Shown here one piece after another: positions 52,501 to 62,881 of a stretch of 64,000 bases of DNA (positions within the stretch are counted from its first letter, which is position 1; each line of letters opens with the position of its first letter). The DNA is from Cerrena zonata (lineage: Eukaryota; Basidiomycota; Agaricomycetes; Polyporales; Cerrenaceae), in assembly GCA_038087015.1 (NCBI GenBank), contig JASBNA010000006.1:310001-374000 (forward strand). The letters run 5' to 3'. The notes under the pieces are model-generated. The model did no database searches, was not told the DNA's origin, and saw only the letters and a list, made by a program, of their open reading frames with translations. Both the position numbers and the translations under genes were made by a program.

Positions 52501-52815
52501 CTGAGGCAGTAAGTTGCCTGGTATGACGTCAATGGTTATGAGTGAGTTGAGCTTTAGTGGCAATTGACATACTCCCAACTTAAGGCGGTATCTGGAATAA
52601 TGTGAGAACTTCATATTGACATGCGCTTGGAAGGACTCACCAATAGTCTTCTGCGTTTAAAGTCGGAAGTCAAAAATAAAGTTCATGCGTCAGAGCCATA
52701 AAACACTTACTAGGACATCCTTCTTCAAATTCGGAATGAGCGGAAACACTTTAACCGACGCCAAAAGCTCGGGGGTGAGTGCTAATAAACCTCGAGATTG
52801 CTCCTCTTCATCCAT
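49552..52815 (-). CDS. YVC1: Vacuolar TRP-type cation channel (YVC1/TRPY1 family)
   Basis: Eighteen exons add up to 775 aa: 52815-52711, 52650-52641, 52591-52573, 52517-52166, 52098-51828, 51777-51673, 51617-51604, 51553-51469, 51417-51357, 51307-51269, 51222-51131, 51072-50911, 50861-50818, 50754-50740, 50684-50650, 50589-50457, 50395-49709, 49650-49552. A 230-residue cytosolic N terminus is followed by several hydrophobic segments (FLNFVALLLLFLL, LWNVFDTSFILIFLAYLGYR) and the pore region with WFGNTYLSFGQASSFHPLFG. After the last helix, LISILSNTFARIDA and PFNLLAFLILWPLNFV match fungal TRPY channels. The C-terminal tail carries an acidic FTDSDEEDQD cluster, where yeast Yvc1 also has acidic residues linked to calcium activation, and ends in a coiled coil. 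It releases vacuolar calcium under osmotic stress. Upstream flank holds the repeat cluster of the putative transposon. Confidence 0.88.
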
Positions 52816-52887
52816 GCTGTTGACGATAAGAGAGCTTGGCACTAGTGCCTTGTTGCAAAGTTGTCGTCAGGAGTAACGAACACCGCA

Positions 52888-53172
52888 GCCGCGGAAATTA
52901 CCGACGACGGATTTGAACACTACTATGGGTAATATACTGTCCAATAATTATCAACTTTTGCGGCAGTAATTTCGCTGTCGCGCGGCATGTGAGTTTGTTA
53001 CTCCACGGTAAGTCGCAACATAGCACATCATTATTACGGTAGGTTCACTAAGTGCTCTCCGCGCAATAAGTTGTTTGGTTGCTCCGCGGTAAATGCCTGC
53101 AAGACTCAACCAACTCTACGGTAAGTTGAGATTTGGTTAAAATTTCTACGCCGCTCTATTTTACGGTGCTCC
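52888..53172. repeat. Cluster of short CTCYACGGTAAGT-like motifs in both orientations
   Basis: Related copies: gcggaaattaccg (52891-52903, inverted), ctccacggtaagt (53001-53013), ttacggtaggtt (53034-53045), ctccgcggtaaat (53082-53094), ctctacggtaagt (53114-53126) and tttacggtgctcc (53160-53172). The copy at 53108-53138 is itself an imperfect palindrome with AACCAA and TTGGTT arms. Spacing is irregular. Such clustered sub-terminal motifs are usual transposase binding sites; here they lie between the YVC1 start and the first gene of the transposon-like region. Confidence 0.55.
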
Positions 53173-53376
53173 TCTTTCCGGTCAATAGTATGCGCGACAT
53201 GTTGCCCAAGGATTACGCGCTTACAGTACAAACAATGTAAAACAAACGCGTCGCGTTCCCTGCCAATAGTATTGCAATGTGCGGTATAACTTAACAAAAT
53301 CGTTAGACTGAACGCGGCCCTTCCTCGTCATATCTGCTAGTCTCTCTCTAATCCAACTAGAACTATCAACTCTAGC

Positions 53377-55680
53377 ATGCCTGAGGGAAACGAGGCTGAA
53401 TCTATGGGTCAACAGACGAAGAACTTCAGGGAAGAACATCGTACTGAGGACTCGTGGAAGGTCAAAGCCCTCCATGCTGACGCTACTACTAAAGAACGTG
53501 CTAGTGCTAGGAAAGGAACCCGGGTCTATGCTGACTTGTCTCAGAACTTGACGCTACCTGTACCTTCAAACGTGGCAATGTAAATGCACAGACCGGCTTG
53601 TGGCCTCCAATGTGGCGGAAGTATCCTTCTAGGGGAGACCCACCTTCTATTCAGGAGCTTCAGCTTGGGGATATCAGTCACACATCCCATACCCTCATAC
53701 TTGAGCTTGGAAAACTACGCTTACAGGTATGAAATATGTTGTTCCTTTCCGTATTGCTGTTCAAGCTATCACACAGGTTCAGTACTTGACACACACATCG
53801 GTTCAATGGTTCCGAAAGGAGTTGTGGGACAAGGCAGTATGTCAAATTGATCAAGAGGTATGAATTAATATGCTCTTCCTTATGATTCAATTGCAGACGT
53901 TCTACCCCATGGTTATAGACGAGGGGATACAAAGTAGGGCTTGCGATTGAATTTGACTCATTTGTGTTGGCCTTTCTTTCATATGATCTCGTCTTCCAGG
54001 TAAGTCGATGAGCCATTAAGCATATACAGGACTATTTTCTGACTCATTGATAAGCCACTGTGGACGTTTCCTGAAGACCCCATTAAAGCTCCGTCTGTTG
54101 ACGTTATCACCAAATGGCCAATATTTCTGACTCGTCTTGCTGAATGGATCCAATCGCGGCGTGAACGCAAGGATACCAACCGGTTTGGACTTGTGTTTGA
54201 AGCTATTCGTGGCGAGGAAACAATCTGGGGGGGGTGTGGTGTTTACACTACCAGTGAGATATTAGATATGTCTGGTACGTTGTTCGATAGTCTTATCCTG
54301 CAATTATATCACTCACACCTACAATTGTTAGGAGTATCGCCATATTTAACTGAAGCAGAGGTCTTCGACAACCCCTCCAGAACTGCAAGACTCTGTATTG
54401 CCTATAAGGCCTACATGACCCGAGCACGTAATGAGATATGGTGTGTGCTCAGTATTCCTATCTATTCCTCGCTGCTTATGTCTACATATTTGATAGGAGC
54501 TTAATTAGACCATGCATTCATGACGGTATTCTAGCACCCACACGCGATCAGCGAATGCGTTATGCTGCATGGTTGCATGTATTTGGCAAGTTGCGTAAGG
54601 AGATGCCTATACGAGCAGCAGAGTTGGTCGATCAATATGTGGTAAGTTACTGGGATATCTTTACAGACTTCTGACTCATGCTTGTTATTAGCGGGTACTG
54701 GAGAACTTAGCCAACTCAGATCAGATTCACAAGCGATCTGATCTGAGCCTTATTGATGTTTACGAACCTACTTATAGTCACCTCGCTCTGAGCAATGACA
54801 ACGAGTTCCAGCAGCTTATATTGAGGCCTTGGGAGCTTCAAGATTCCCCGCTCGATGACCTTAATCCCCTTGCTGCTATGTATCGCAAACAAGGTATGTA
54901 TGCCTTACATTATATGACAAGACTACACCTCTGCACTTATCTAACCTGTAACTTGCTAGGTCTTTTGCAAACCCCCACTTTTTTGCCAGACTATGGCGAC
55001 AACTTTCTTCTTCCATTGTCAGATATCAGCTCAAAGCTATTGCTTCGCCCTCGACGAACCTACTACTATCGTGCCACGAAACAGATATGGTCTATAGTCC
55101 CCAACTTTCCTACTAATGTTATGAGCGGTTTAGAACCTCGGTATGCAAATCAATCATTTTGTTTTTCAGTACATTCTGACTTTGATATTAGAAATAGAAC
55201 GGAACGGTTATACTCGATCACCATCAAAGAACTCAGTGAAGCTGAACGACATACAAGTACCTTCCGACATATTATCTACAATACCACTGATGTCTTGGTC
55301 GGTCCCCTAGAATATTGTGGCAATGCTCGCATTCTACGACATGGTGGTCATCAGTTGTACGTTCCTCACACTCATGAATATTAGGGCTTGTCTGATCGTG
55401 CATTAGCATCTCTGTCTGCCTTGCAGACCCAACACTAAGCTCATACCTTGCTGAACGTGAACTCAAGGGTTTAGCAAGACTTAAAGAAGGTCTCGATTTA
55501 CCTGGAAAGCGTAAGAAAGTGGTGGAAACTCAGAAGAGATCGAATACTATGAAGGGAGCGAAATACATCGACTGGAATAAACCATCTGAAACAGAGGAAC
55601 AAGCTGATGGCGGTTCCAACCCCGAGCCCAAACGACGTCGCATCTGTGCTGATAAAGCTATTGCCTTACAAACTTTGTAG
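53377..55680 (+). CDS. Multi-exon hypothetical protein in the transposon-like region
   Basis: Coding pieces can be followed in order: MPEGNEAESMGQQTKNF (53377), GLWPPMWRKYPSRGDPPSI (about 53600), VQYLTHTSVQWFRKELW (about 53777), FPEDPIKAPSVDVITKWPIF (about 54065), YLTEAEVFDNPSRTARLCIA (about 54350), RDQRMRYAAWLHVFGKL (about 54550), SDLSLIDVYEPTYSHLAL (about 54740), LPDYGDNFLLPLSDISSKLL (about 54985) and a basic C terminus with PGKRKKVVE and PKRRRI, ending at 55680. Introns such as 54278-54331 and 54642-54691 have normal ends. The frame change between the first and second pieces is not resolved. There is an HSDFD motif near 55157 but no further oxygenase pattern. No family recognised. The basic tail suggests a nuclear protein. 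Confidence 0.5.
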
Positions 55681-57129
55681 AATAATTAACTATTCTTATT
55701 ATTTCATTTTGTCGCAGTGTACATGGGAGAGTATAAGGGGTGATAATTCAACATTGGGAGATAATTGGTGTGATTATTTAAGAAAGTTGTCGCTTTCAAT
55801 TTCAATATTGGATCGGACACAAGTCCCTCAGAGGGGCTTTATACTAAAGTAAATAATAAACTAAACTCTGACATATCAACAGATATGTATAGAGCTTGTC
55901 ATTAATGGTCTCAGATTGAATGTCAGACCCACCCGGACCTCACACATTGCCTATCTTATAAGCCTTATCGATCGTGCCATCAAACTAGCTTATAAGGCCC
56001 CATCAGCCCTCCGTACACATAGTCGGAATATCTCCTGTATTTTTGGCCCAGTTGCCTTCTATGGTAACTACTTTTGAAGCTGTTTCGAGTAAGCCAAAGA
56101 AGGGGAAAAGAGAGAAAACATAGAATCAAAACATATGCGATCTGATCGAAGGCCCAGATCACCGGTCTACCGGTCCCGACTCTATTCCCCGCGTGTGTCG
56201 CCCTTCCGTGCCCTCCGCCCTTTCCCACGTGTCTCCCGTCCTCGCTCCCTGCCCGCCCTATCGCCCACAAGTGCTTGCTCGCCGGCGCTTCGACTCCCCC
56301 GCCGCCCTGCCTTTCCACATAGTGTAGATCCCTTGTTTCCCATCCGTTTCGCACGTTATTACATGCGTTCGGAAGCGGCATTCTTGCTCGTCCCGCTTGT
56401 ACCATAGTATATACATAGTAGTCTGACATATTGTAATGTAACTCTATTTAAGTGTATTAGTACTATATATCACTTTATTAATATGTTAACGTTGCGCTTC
56501 GGTATGACTAGTATATATTATGTTGGGTTGGTATGTTCTCAGGAGGCCTTCGAGCCAGTGGGAGCACCCGCGGATGTATTCTAACGCGATCACGACTTAT
56601 CGATGCAAAAGGGGTCTTACAATGGCAGCATGCCATGACGATGTCAAGTATAATGATATCTTATGTCGAAGCAAACAACCTTAGAGACATTTCGATCTTT
56701 GGGATACAGCGGAGCAACTCCAACATGCCGAACATGCCGAGTGGCACCAGAACATATAACGGCGTTCTCAACTCCCTAGCACTTAAGAGCCCTGTAGATA
56801 TATTACTAAGCCCTACCGTACGCTATCGCCTAGACGCGTAGTACGAACGTCACTACGAAAACTCATTTTTCACAAGTCCAAGACATACGATTTGTTATAT
56901 TTGCACCCATTCTTGCGATCACAATAAGAATGTATTCACCATAGTGTACGCGGATTTCTCACGATCACAAATCTTGTGATGCCTTAGGAATTCTGGTAAT
57001 CATGAAGATAAACTTAAGATCAGACACAAGATGCGCTCTAACAGCTCATACTGATTGCATGTACAGTATGTATATTCTACTTGAGATATAACAAAATACA
57101 GAGCCACTGTCTATGTTTTGGCTACACTC
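55681..57129. other. Intergenic region inside the transposon-like segment
   Basis: About 1.45 kb. A GC-rich patch at 56140-56350 stands out from A/T-rich surroundings and opens frames on both strands (90 and 149 codons) of arginine/proline-rich composition, which is typical of chance frames. Nothing assigned. Confidence 0.4.
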
Positions 57130-59054
57130 TTAACTCCCCACATTGTCAGTTGCACCGTTCCCACCTGGATTCTGCCTCTTCCGAGTCTTAGTGCCCTTGC
57201 TTGCTGCTTTCCTCGCTTGCTTCTCCGCCTTCTTTGCTAGTTTTTCCGCTATTAGCGCTGCGTTAGCAGCATTCCTCTCTGCCACTGTCATGTCCGCATC
57301 GCGACGCTTTGCACGGGGCTTCGGGGCGACCAGAGTGGATTGTTTCCCGTTGAACGATATGACGATCCCGCCACGAGGAGCAGGCGGAGGGGCAGCAACC
57401 GAGGTCGAAGTCGAAGGGGTTGGGGGAGAGAAAGTCGAAGGGGCGGGGAGGGTCGAGGGAGTCGAGGGAGTGAGAGCCGAAGAGGTGGAAGGGGTGGAGG
57501 GAATGCGAATCAAGGGGTTGGAGGGAGGTGGAGGTGATGAGGTAGCCGAGGAGGCGGGAGGACCCATTGTGCTTCGCGGAGCCAAATCGGTCGTGTCAAG
57601 ATCATCGGTGTTTGCCCCAGATCTACCGCTAGGCACCGAGTTACTGGGTCCAGGTAAGAGTGTGGGAACAGGAACATTGGTAGGAGGTAGTGGCGGCAAC
57701 GTCTCGAGGGTTCCTCGTTTGATTGCATCTTCAAATACAACATACTCAGAGTTGGTCAAGTGGCGGAATAATGAAGGCGGGTTGGGGCCATGCAATAAGT
57801 CATGGAGTGTGTGAAGCTCAACGGTATTCAATCTGACCGGTGAGCAAAAAGTGACCGGCCAGTTCTGATAGACGATCCGATGGCGTCTGGTGAGAGTGCC
57901 GAAGTTCTCGTAGTTCATCCTGCCCACGTTCGCAGGCGCCGTGGCAAGTTCTATACGTAAAGTATGCGTTGACGTGAGAAATGACCATGGTCAGTTGGAA
58001 ACACGTACGCAATTGTTCGAATATCTTGGCGGAACACTCTGACTGCATGGTTTGTAGGTCTTCCGCATACTTGTTCTTCACACCTGCGGATCGAAGGGTA
58101 ACGGTAAGCGTTCAGCCTCCTCATAACGTCAGATTAAACTCACCATTCATTCCATTGACACAATGTGCTTCAAGGCTCAGAACCCACTGCGACGGCAGTT
58201 GGTTGAAGGAAAATTTGAAGTAGTTCTTCACGCGCGGTGAGGACTCAACTACAGCAGGTCGATTGTAGTGCTCGACGCTCGATCTGACCACGAAAAGAAG
58301 GCATTCGGTACCGGTACGCAACCACAGATCTCGGAGCTAGTTTCGACCGCTTGAGTCATCTCCTGTGGACATCTTTAGATAGATGAATTGCTTACCATGT
58401 TCTCTAGCTGTACGACTGTTGCGTTGACGTCGTGAAACGCGTTGATTGAGACGGTGTGGGTCCCAGTGGCCTTCGTCTCGCGATCTTCCGCAAGTTGCTT
58501 TGTACGCTCTCCAGCAACCGCCTGGTGCTCCTCTTCTGACATCACGGCCCACTCTTGCGACAGCTCAGCCATTACCCCTGGGTCATTCACGCTCACTTTC
58601 GCGGCGCCCTCAGGCAGTGCTGTCCGAAAACAAGAACATTTGTAAGTTATAATTTAATACTAATAGAACTACACGACTAACCTTCGTTCCGCTGCATTAT
58701 CCTTAACGATACGAAGGCATTCCATAGGCTCGTTTTTCGTGACGCCTTCGCGAGACGGGCCAATTGCATCAAACTCTGATGCCAATGGTCCGCGGTCTTC
58801 CCCAAATCCTGCGCCAGGCCAACTGCAAGCTGCCAAACCTTTTCCTGCGCTTCGGCAAGTTTTTTCGTTTCGTATTCCTTCTTGTCGGCCCGTCTGGCTT
58901 TCCTTGCTTCTTTCTCTCCAGGGGTGAGAGTACGAGGCTCCGTCTTCTTCTTTTTTAAATGTACGTCGGTTTGTTTCCGATTGACCTGTATGTGACGGTG
59001 TTTGAAGTTAAGCCTTCGCAAATAGACACGGTTTGTCTCGACGGCACGGGGCAT
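57130..59054 (-). CDS. HMG-box-like protein with Pro/Ser/Thr tail, mushroom lineage-expanded family
   Basis: Exons 59054-58682, 58619-58396, 58336-58144, 58083-58009 and 57950-57130 give 561 aa in continuous phase; a start further upstream through an intron ending at 58986 is possible. The N terminus is basic and helical (KKEYETKKLAEAQEKVWQLA). SLWNAFVSLRIMQRNEG, then PGVMAELSQEWAVMSEEEHQ, resembles an HMG box (WNAF start, W in the second helix, MSEEE before helix three). Then come LRTGTECLLFVVRSSVEHY and GRMNYENFGTLTRRHRIVYQ with NWPV, a pattern repeated in many mushroom proteins of unknown role found next to transposons. The tail has a long TPS-rich stretch (residues about 375-450), KPRAKRR and a Lys/Ala helix. 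Probably DNA-binding, function inferred. Confidence 0.65.
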
Positions 59055-59573
59055 GACGATCTTGCAAACGAACGACGTGGCGGCTTGAAAAAAGGGACGT
59101 ATGGAGCCGCGAATTTGTGGTCTTTTGCAGGTCGTTCCTCATCAGTTGGTGGCTTTCTAGGTTTCTCACGGTTTACCTCCAAAGGCTGGTTGTATCACAT
59201 ATGTTTACCTGGTTTCACCAGCTCTCTCTATGCGTGGGAAGTTGGATATTGTGACTCATGCCCCAAGATACCCTCAGGATCTCCTACCAAAGCCTCTGCT
59301 GTAGTGTCAAAAGTTCAGGTTTCCCTTCCCCTTACAAATTGCGAAATATATTTTATTTTATATTCAAACCTCTGTGTGAACTTGAGAGATAGTGACATCT
59401 AGCATACTTTCTGCCTACTGGTATGTTGGTATAATGATACAGGCACACAAGCAAGAGGTACGAAAATATGTTTCATTTTGATTTTATCTTCATGTTATAT
59501 TTCTCAAGTCAACAACATGGCATATGCCTAGTCTCAGAAGCCATAAAGCCGGCGGAACTCCCTTCTATTGACG
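59055..59573. other. Region between two minus-strand genes
   Basis: About 520 bp. A frame on minus from 59182 (MEVNREKPRKPPTDEE and following) may be an upstream exon of the HMG-like gene, since it runs into the same open frame; not resolved. A plus-strand frame 58959-59402 has no motif. Confidence 0.4.
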
Positions 59574-60409
59574 CTAGCAATGGACGCAGAGCTTAGAATA
59601 TGACGGAGTAAGGAAGGAAGGAAAAGCGTACCGGTTACCATATGGAATGGATACACAAGACTGAAACGCAAGAAGGGGGATGTCAAGGCCCTGTAGGATT
59701 AGCTCTCGCTCCTGGTGATGCAACGCTATCATACGACGCGACCCGTGCACTACTTCCATCCACTTAGCTGACCCTTGAACATCGGATGGTTGATCTAGGT
59801 AGAGTAGAACATCCCGAAGCTCCGCGTCGATCCTGCAGGAAAGTTCCTCCACGTATTTACTGACCCATCCGTTCGGATCGCTCCGGTAGGCGTACTTGTC
59901 CGACAGGGAGACCTTCCAACCCTGAAGATACTTGATTACTTTGTCTTCGCGGGTTTTCATGTCTATCGAGCGGTCGGGGTCCAGTGCACCACCCCGGCAA
60001 CATATAGTGTTGTTGAAGACGCTGAAAAATGTAAATAAAATAATTGGGAATGTGTGAGGGGGAGGATAACGACTTACGGCCTTGTACCTTTGAGTTCCTG
60101 CCATTTAGTTTCACGTAGGGCGGCCAAGTTCACCTTCCCCACCTTGCGACGGGTGAGACGTTGAACTTGATTATACTGCACTTGATATTTACGGCGTGCG
60201 GCGGTGTTCCTGTGCATATTGCATCAGCTATCGTTATTTATGTGCATAGCAAGAAAACCCACCTCGCATAGTATGTATCTTTCTTGTTTTCCGAGTCGGA
60301 GCCTGTGGATCTCTTGGCACGCCGAATGCGTTTTCCTTTCCCTCTTGGAGCTAGTAAATGGGGAAGTTAGCTTGCATAGTGAGTGAGTATTATATGATGT
60401 ACCTGACAT
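59574..60409 (-). CDS. Small basic hypothetical protein in the transposon-like region
   Basis: Exons 60409-60403 (7 nt), 60350-60263, 60209-60078 and 60021-59574 join in phase. The start codon exon codes only Met-Ser and one base. The N terminus is strongly basic (APRGKGKRIRRAKRS, then NTAARRKYQVQYNQVQRLTR), like other transposon-associated fungal proteins. The C-terminal half has cysteines (TICCRGG), many charged residues and DRSIDMKTREDKVIKYLQGW and ELRDVLLYLDQPSD. A further intron near 59640 would change the last residues. No family recognised. Likely cargo of the KDZ-type element. Confidence 0.5.
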
Positions 60410-61512
60410 CGTAGAATGTGTGAGGTTCAGCGTAGCTCGAGAACACGGTAACGTACCGTTCGAGTTGCCCACGGGGAGAAAGGAATTCGGACTCCGCGCT
60501 TTTGGCGCCGGAAGGTGAATATGTTATAATGCAGTTGACTGGTCAGGGTCACTTAGTATTTTGCTAAACGGTTTGAGAAAGGATATTGCTAATAAAGCAT
60601 ATAGGATTAATGCGTACTACTACTTGAATATGTTGACGAAGTGTGGTTGTTACTCACCTTGAGACATATAAATTTAGCGCCGAAGGAACGACAAGGCCGG
60701 TAGAAAACATACAAACGGGTGAGGGTCGTAAGAGATACCAATTTACAATAAAGTCGGTGGATGTAGTCGTAGGGTCGCCTGGCAACAATAGTATAGCTGT
60801 CAGCTGTAGAATACGGCACATCCGATACGCTCACCTTGAGCATTCAGGTACACCGACCAGTGGCAGAAGAAGGGAAAACCACTTCGACAGGTAAGTTGCA
60901 TTAGTTACAGTTAGTTTCATGGTGTCGGCTCGTATACATGAAGATCGTCGAGCCTGCCCGCAGCTCGTGTACGTGTAACGAAAGACCCGATATGCTCTCT
61001 GATAGATGCCGGAATCGAAGTTCTACTCAGAACCGTGAGACGTGAAGCAGCGAAAACAGTATGCAGGATGTATACAGAGAGCTGTGGGCAACTAGGGGTG
61101 GGGAGATGGTCTCCAGGCGAGACCAGTACAATGCCCACAAACCCTCATGACCGGCATGTACTATGGGAAATAGGCTGTGTATATCGGGGTGTGATTTAGA
61201 AGGTAAACGGCGTTTATGAGGAGTGCGAGGGTTTGATCTACGTACAGTTATGAGATTTCGATGCCATTACCTTCCACTTAGCAACCTCTTCGGGGGAAAA
61301 CAATTATTGAATGTTCAATACACCTGATAAAGGCTGCTTAGACCTCCATGCGCAACATAATGCTATTTTTGAGTCGTTAGCTTTGCTCCCTCTTCCATAA
61401 TTACATGATTTCATCCAATCCTGCCTACTGGTTCACACAAAGGAATCATTCACATGTTGGTTGGAGTTTCCTCATGGAATCGTCTATTTCTTTTCCTACA
61501 ATAGTACTCTAT
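60410..61512. other. Intergenic region inside the transposon-like segment
   Basis: About 1.1 kb without motif-bearing frames. Nothing assigned. Confidence 0.45.
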
Positions 61513-62821
61513 CTATTCTTTAAATACATACTTCTCGCGGTATTGGAATGTGGTGCCATTGGGGACACGAATGAGACCCCAAAACATGGCGGCCTCTACG
61601 AGCGACATATGATGCTTTGCCATCGTATTCAGGAACCATCCATTATGCGAGGAAGACAACTGGCGGGCATCAATAAACGTCGTGTGAAGACGACGAATGG
61701 TGTCAGGAGTGAAACCCAGTCCATCCACCACGATGTCTACGATGGCGCCGAGTGACGGGACTAGAACTGTATCAGCGGGGGCACTCTTGTAGCTGCGAAG
61801 TAACTCCCCTTTGATGTTCCTTGTACGGTAGAAGATGGTGTCTACAAGTAACTCCCATTTAGCGCGAGTGTAGTCTCATCGGAAGAGAAACCTACCAGCT
61901 GATACCTCTGCGTTCCACAGAATGTCCGACACCCACGTAGGCATGCCAGATGCCGCTCGCTCCGAATCACTGATAGCCACGACAGGTAGCACGGATGCAG
62001 ACGTCGACGCTATCGGCGGGGAAGCTTCTATTTTTTGTGATGCTGCTTGCGTGAGAGAGACTTGAGAGTCACCAACTAGGACTATGCGTCCCAGTGGTTG
62101 GGGGCGAACAAACTCGACAGCGTGTTCCAGGTCTACAGAGCTCCTCGGACGCAGGCAGAGCCAAATGATAGCATCGACGAATGTCTTCACCCGCTGAACC
62201 TTCGAGTCGGGGAAGCACTGGGCATAGGGATATGCATCAGCCCTTTGTAGGCGATGTCAGTGGAGCTCGTAAGTACGTAAAGTTTGATCCAGGCTTACCA
62301 AGAGAAAAATACCATCGGGCGGCGGTAGAACCCGAGGAAGGCAGCGTGGAAAACGGCCGTCTCATCCTTGTTGAAAAGGTGGCAGACAACTACACTCGTA
62401 ATGAACGCAGCGGCAACCTTCTGTTCCGACTCCCTTTCCATTATCTGGGCTATGCTTTGCAGCTGCCAGACCGTCTCCGCTTCTGCAAGAGAGCGACAAT
62501 ATACGGAGAGGGGGAAACATGGCCCAGCATACTCGGTGAGTGGGGCTATACCTTCACTGGTCATATAATATTTTGTTAACAAAACATTGAAGAAGTCTAA
62601 ACCGGTTTGACTTACTATCCCTCAACGACGCGATGGATCCCTGCCCTTGACCCTCCGATCACGACAAGACGTGCATTCTCAACTGGGGTTGGTTCGGTTG
62701 TCGGTTGTCGGTAGGTCGGCATCGTATACTTGTGCGAAGTTGACTGCGAGCTGAGGTTATCGATAGTGCACCCGTCGCGGTCGGGTGTTCCATCACGAGC
62801 GTCGATCACCGATTCGATCAC
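61513..62821 (-). CDS. Protein with RNase H1 N-terminal-like (Cauli_VI) motif, head to head with the KDZ transposase
   Basis: Supported exons are 62821-62616, 62556 to about 62302, about 62206 to 61896, and 61841-61513; the junction between the second and third is not resolved. Translation may start at the inner ATG at 62722. Joining the first two exons gives VVIGGSRAGIHRVVEG, then EYAGPCFPLSVYCRSLAEAE followed by VW. This is the layout of the small RNA/DNA-hybrid-binding domain at the N terminus of RNase H1 and in viroplasmin: a glycine/basic strand, G(I/V) with an aromatic pair, and a late AEA helix. No RNase H catalytic part is seen. The C-terminal half has RPQPLGRIVLVGDSQVSL and TPDTIRRLHTTFIDARQL with HNGWFL. 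The gene is divergent to the transposase, 60-160 bp apart, so both probably belong to one element. Confidence 0.5.
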
Positions 62822-62881
62822 CGATCGTAATTGAGGTCAGTCATTTGGTAGCAATATTATGAGGCCGTTCGCGATTTAATT
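62822..62881. promoter_or_regulatory. Short divergent promoter of KDZ transposase and its neighbour
   Basis: Only 60 bp (or 159 bp if the inner start at 62722 is used) separate the two start codons. Nested GATC-containing repeats (gatcaccgattcgatcaccgatcg) lie at about 62803-62827. Confidence 0.4.

Noticed and set aside
54957..55384. HSDFD and following His residues as a 2-oxoglutarate/iron oxygenase (TET/JBP) domain, known cargo of KDZ elements
   Set aside because: Only the HxD is present; the distal His and Arg in the expected context were not found.
55980..56429. 149-codon minus-strand frame in a GC-rich patch
   Set aside because: Arginine/glycine-rich composition without motif and a comparable frame on the opposite strand; open by base composition.
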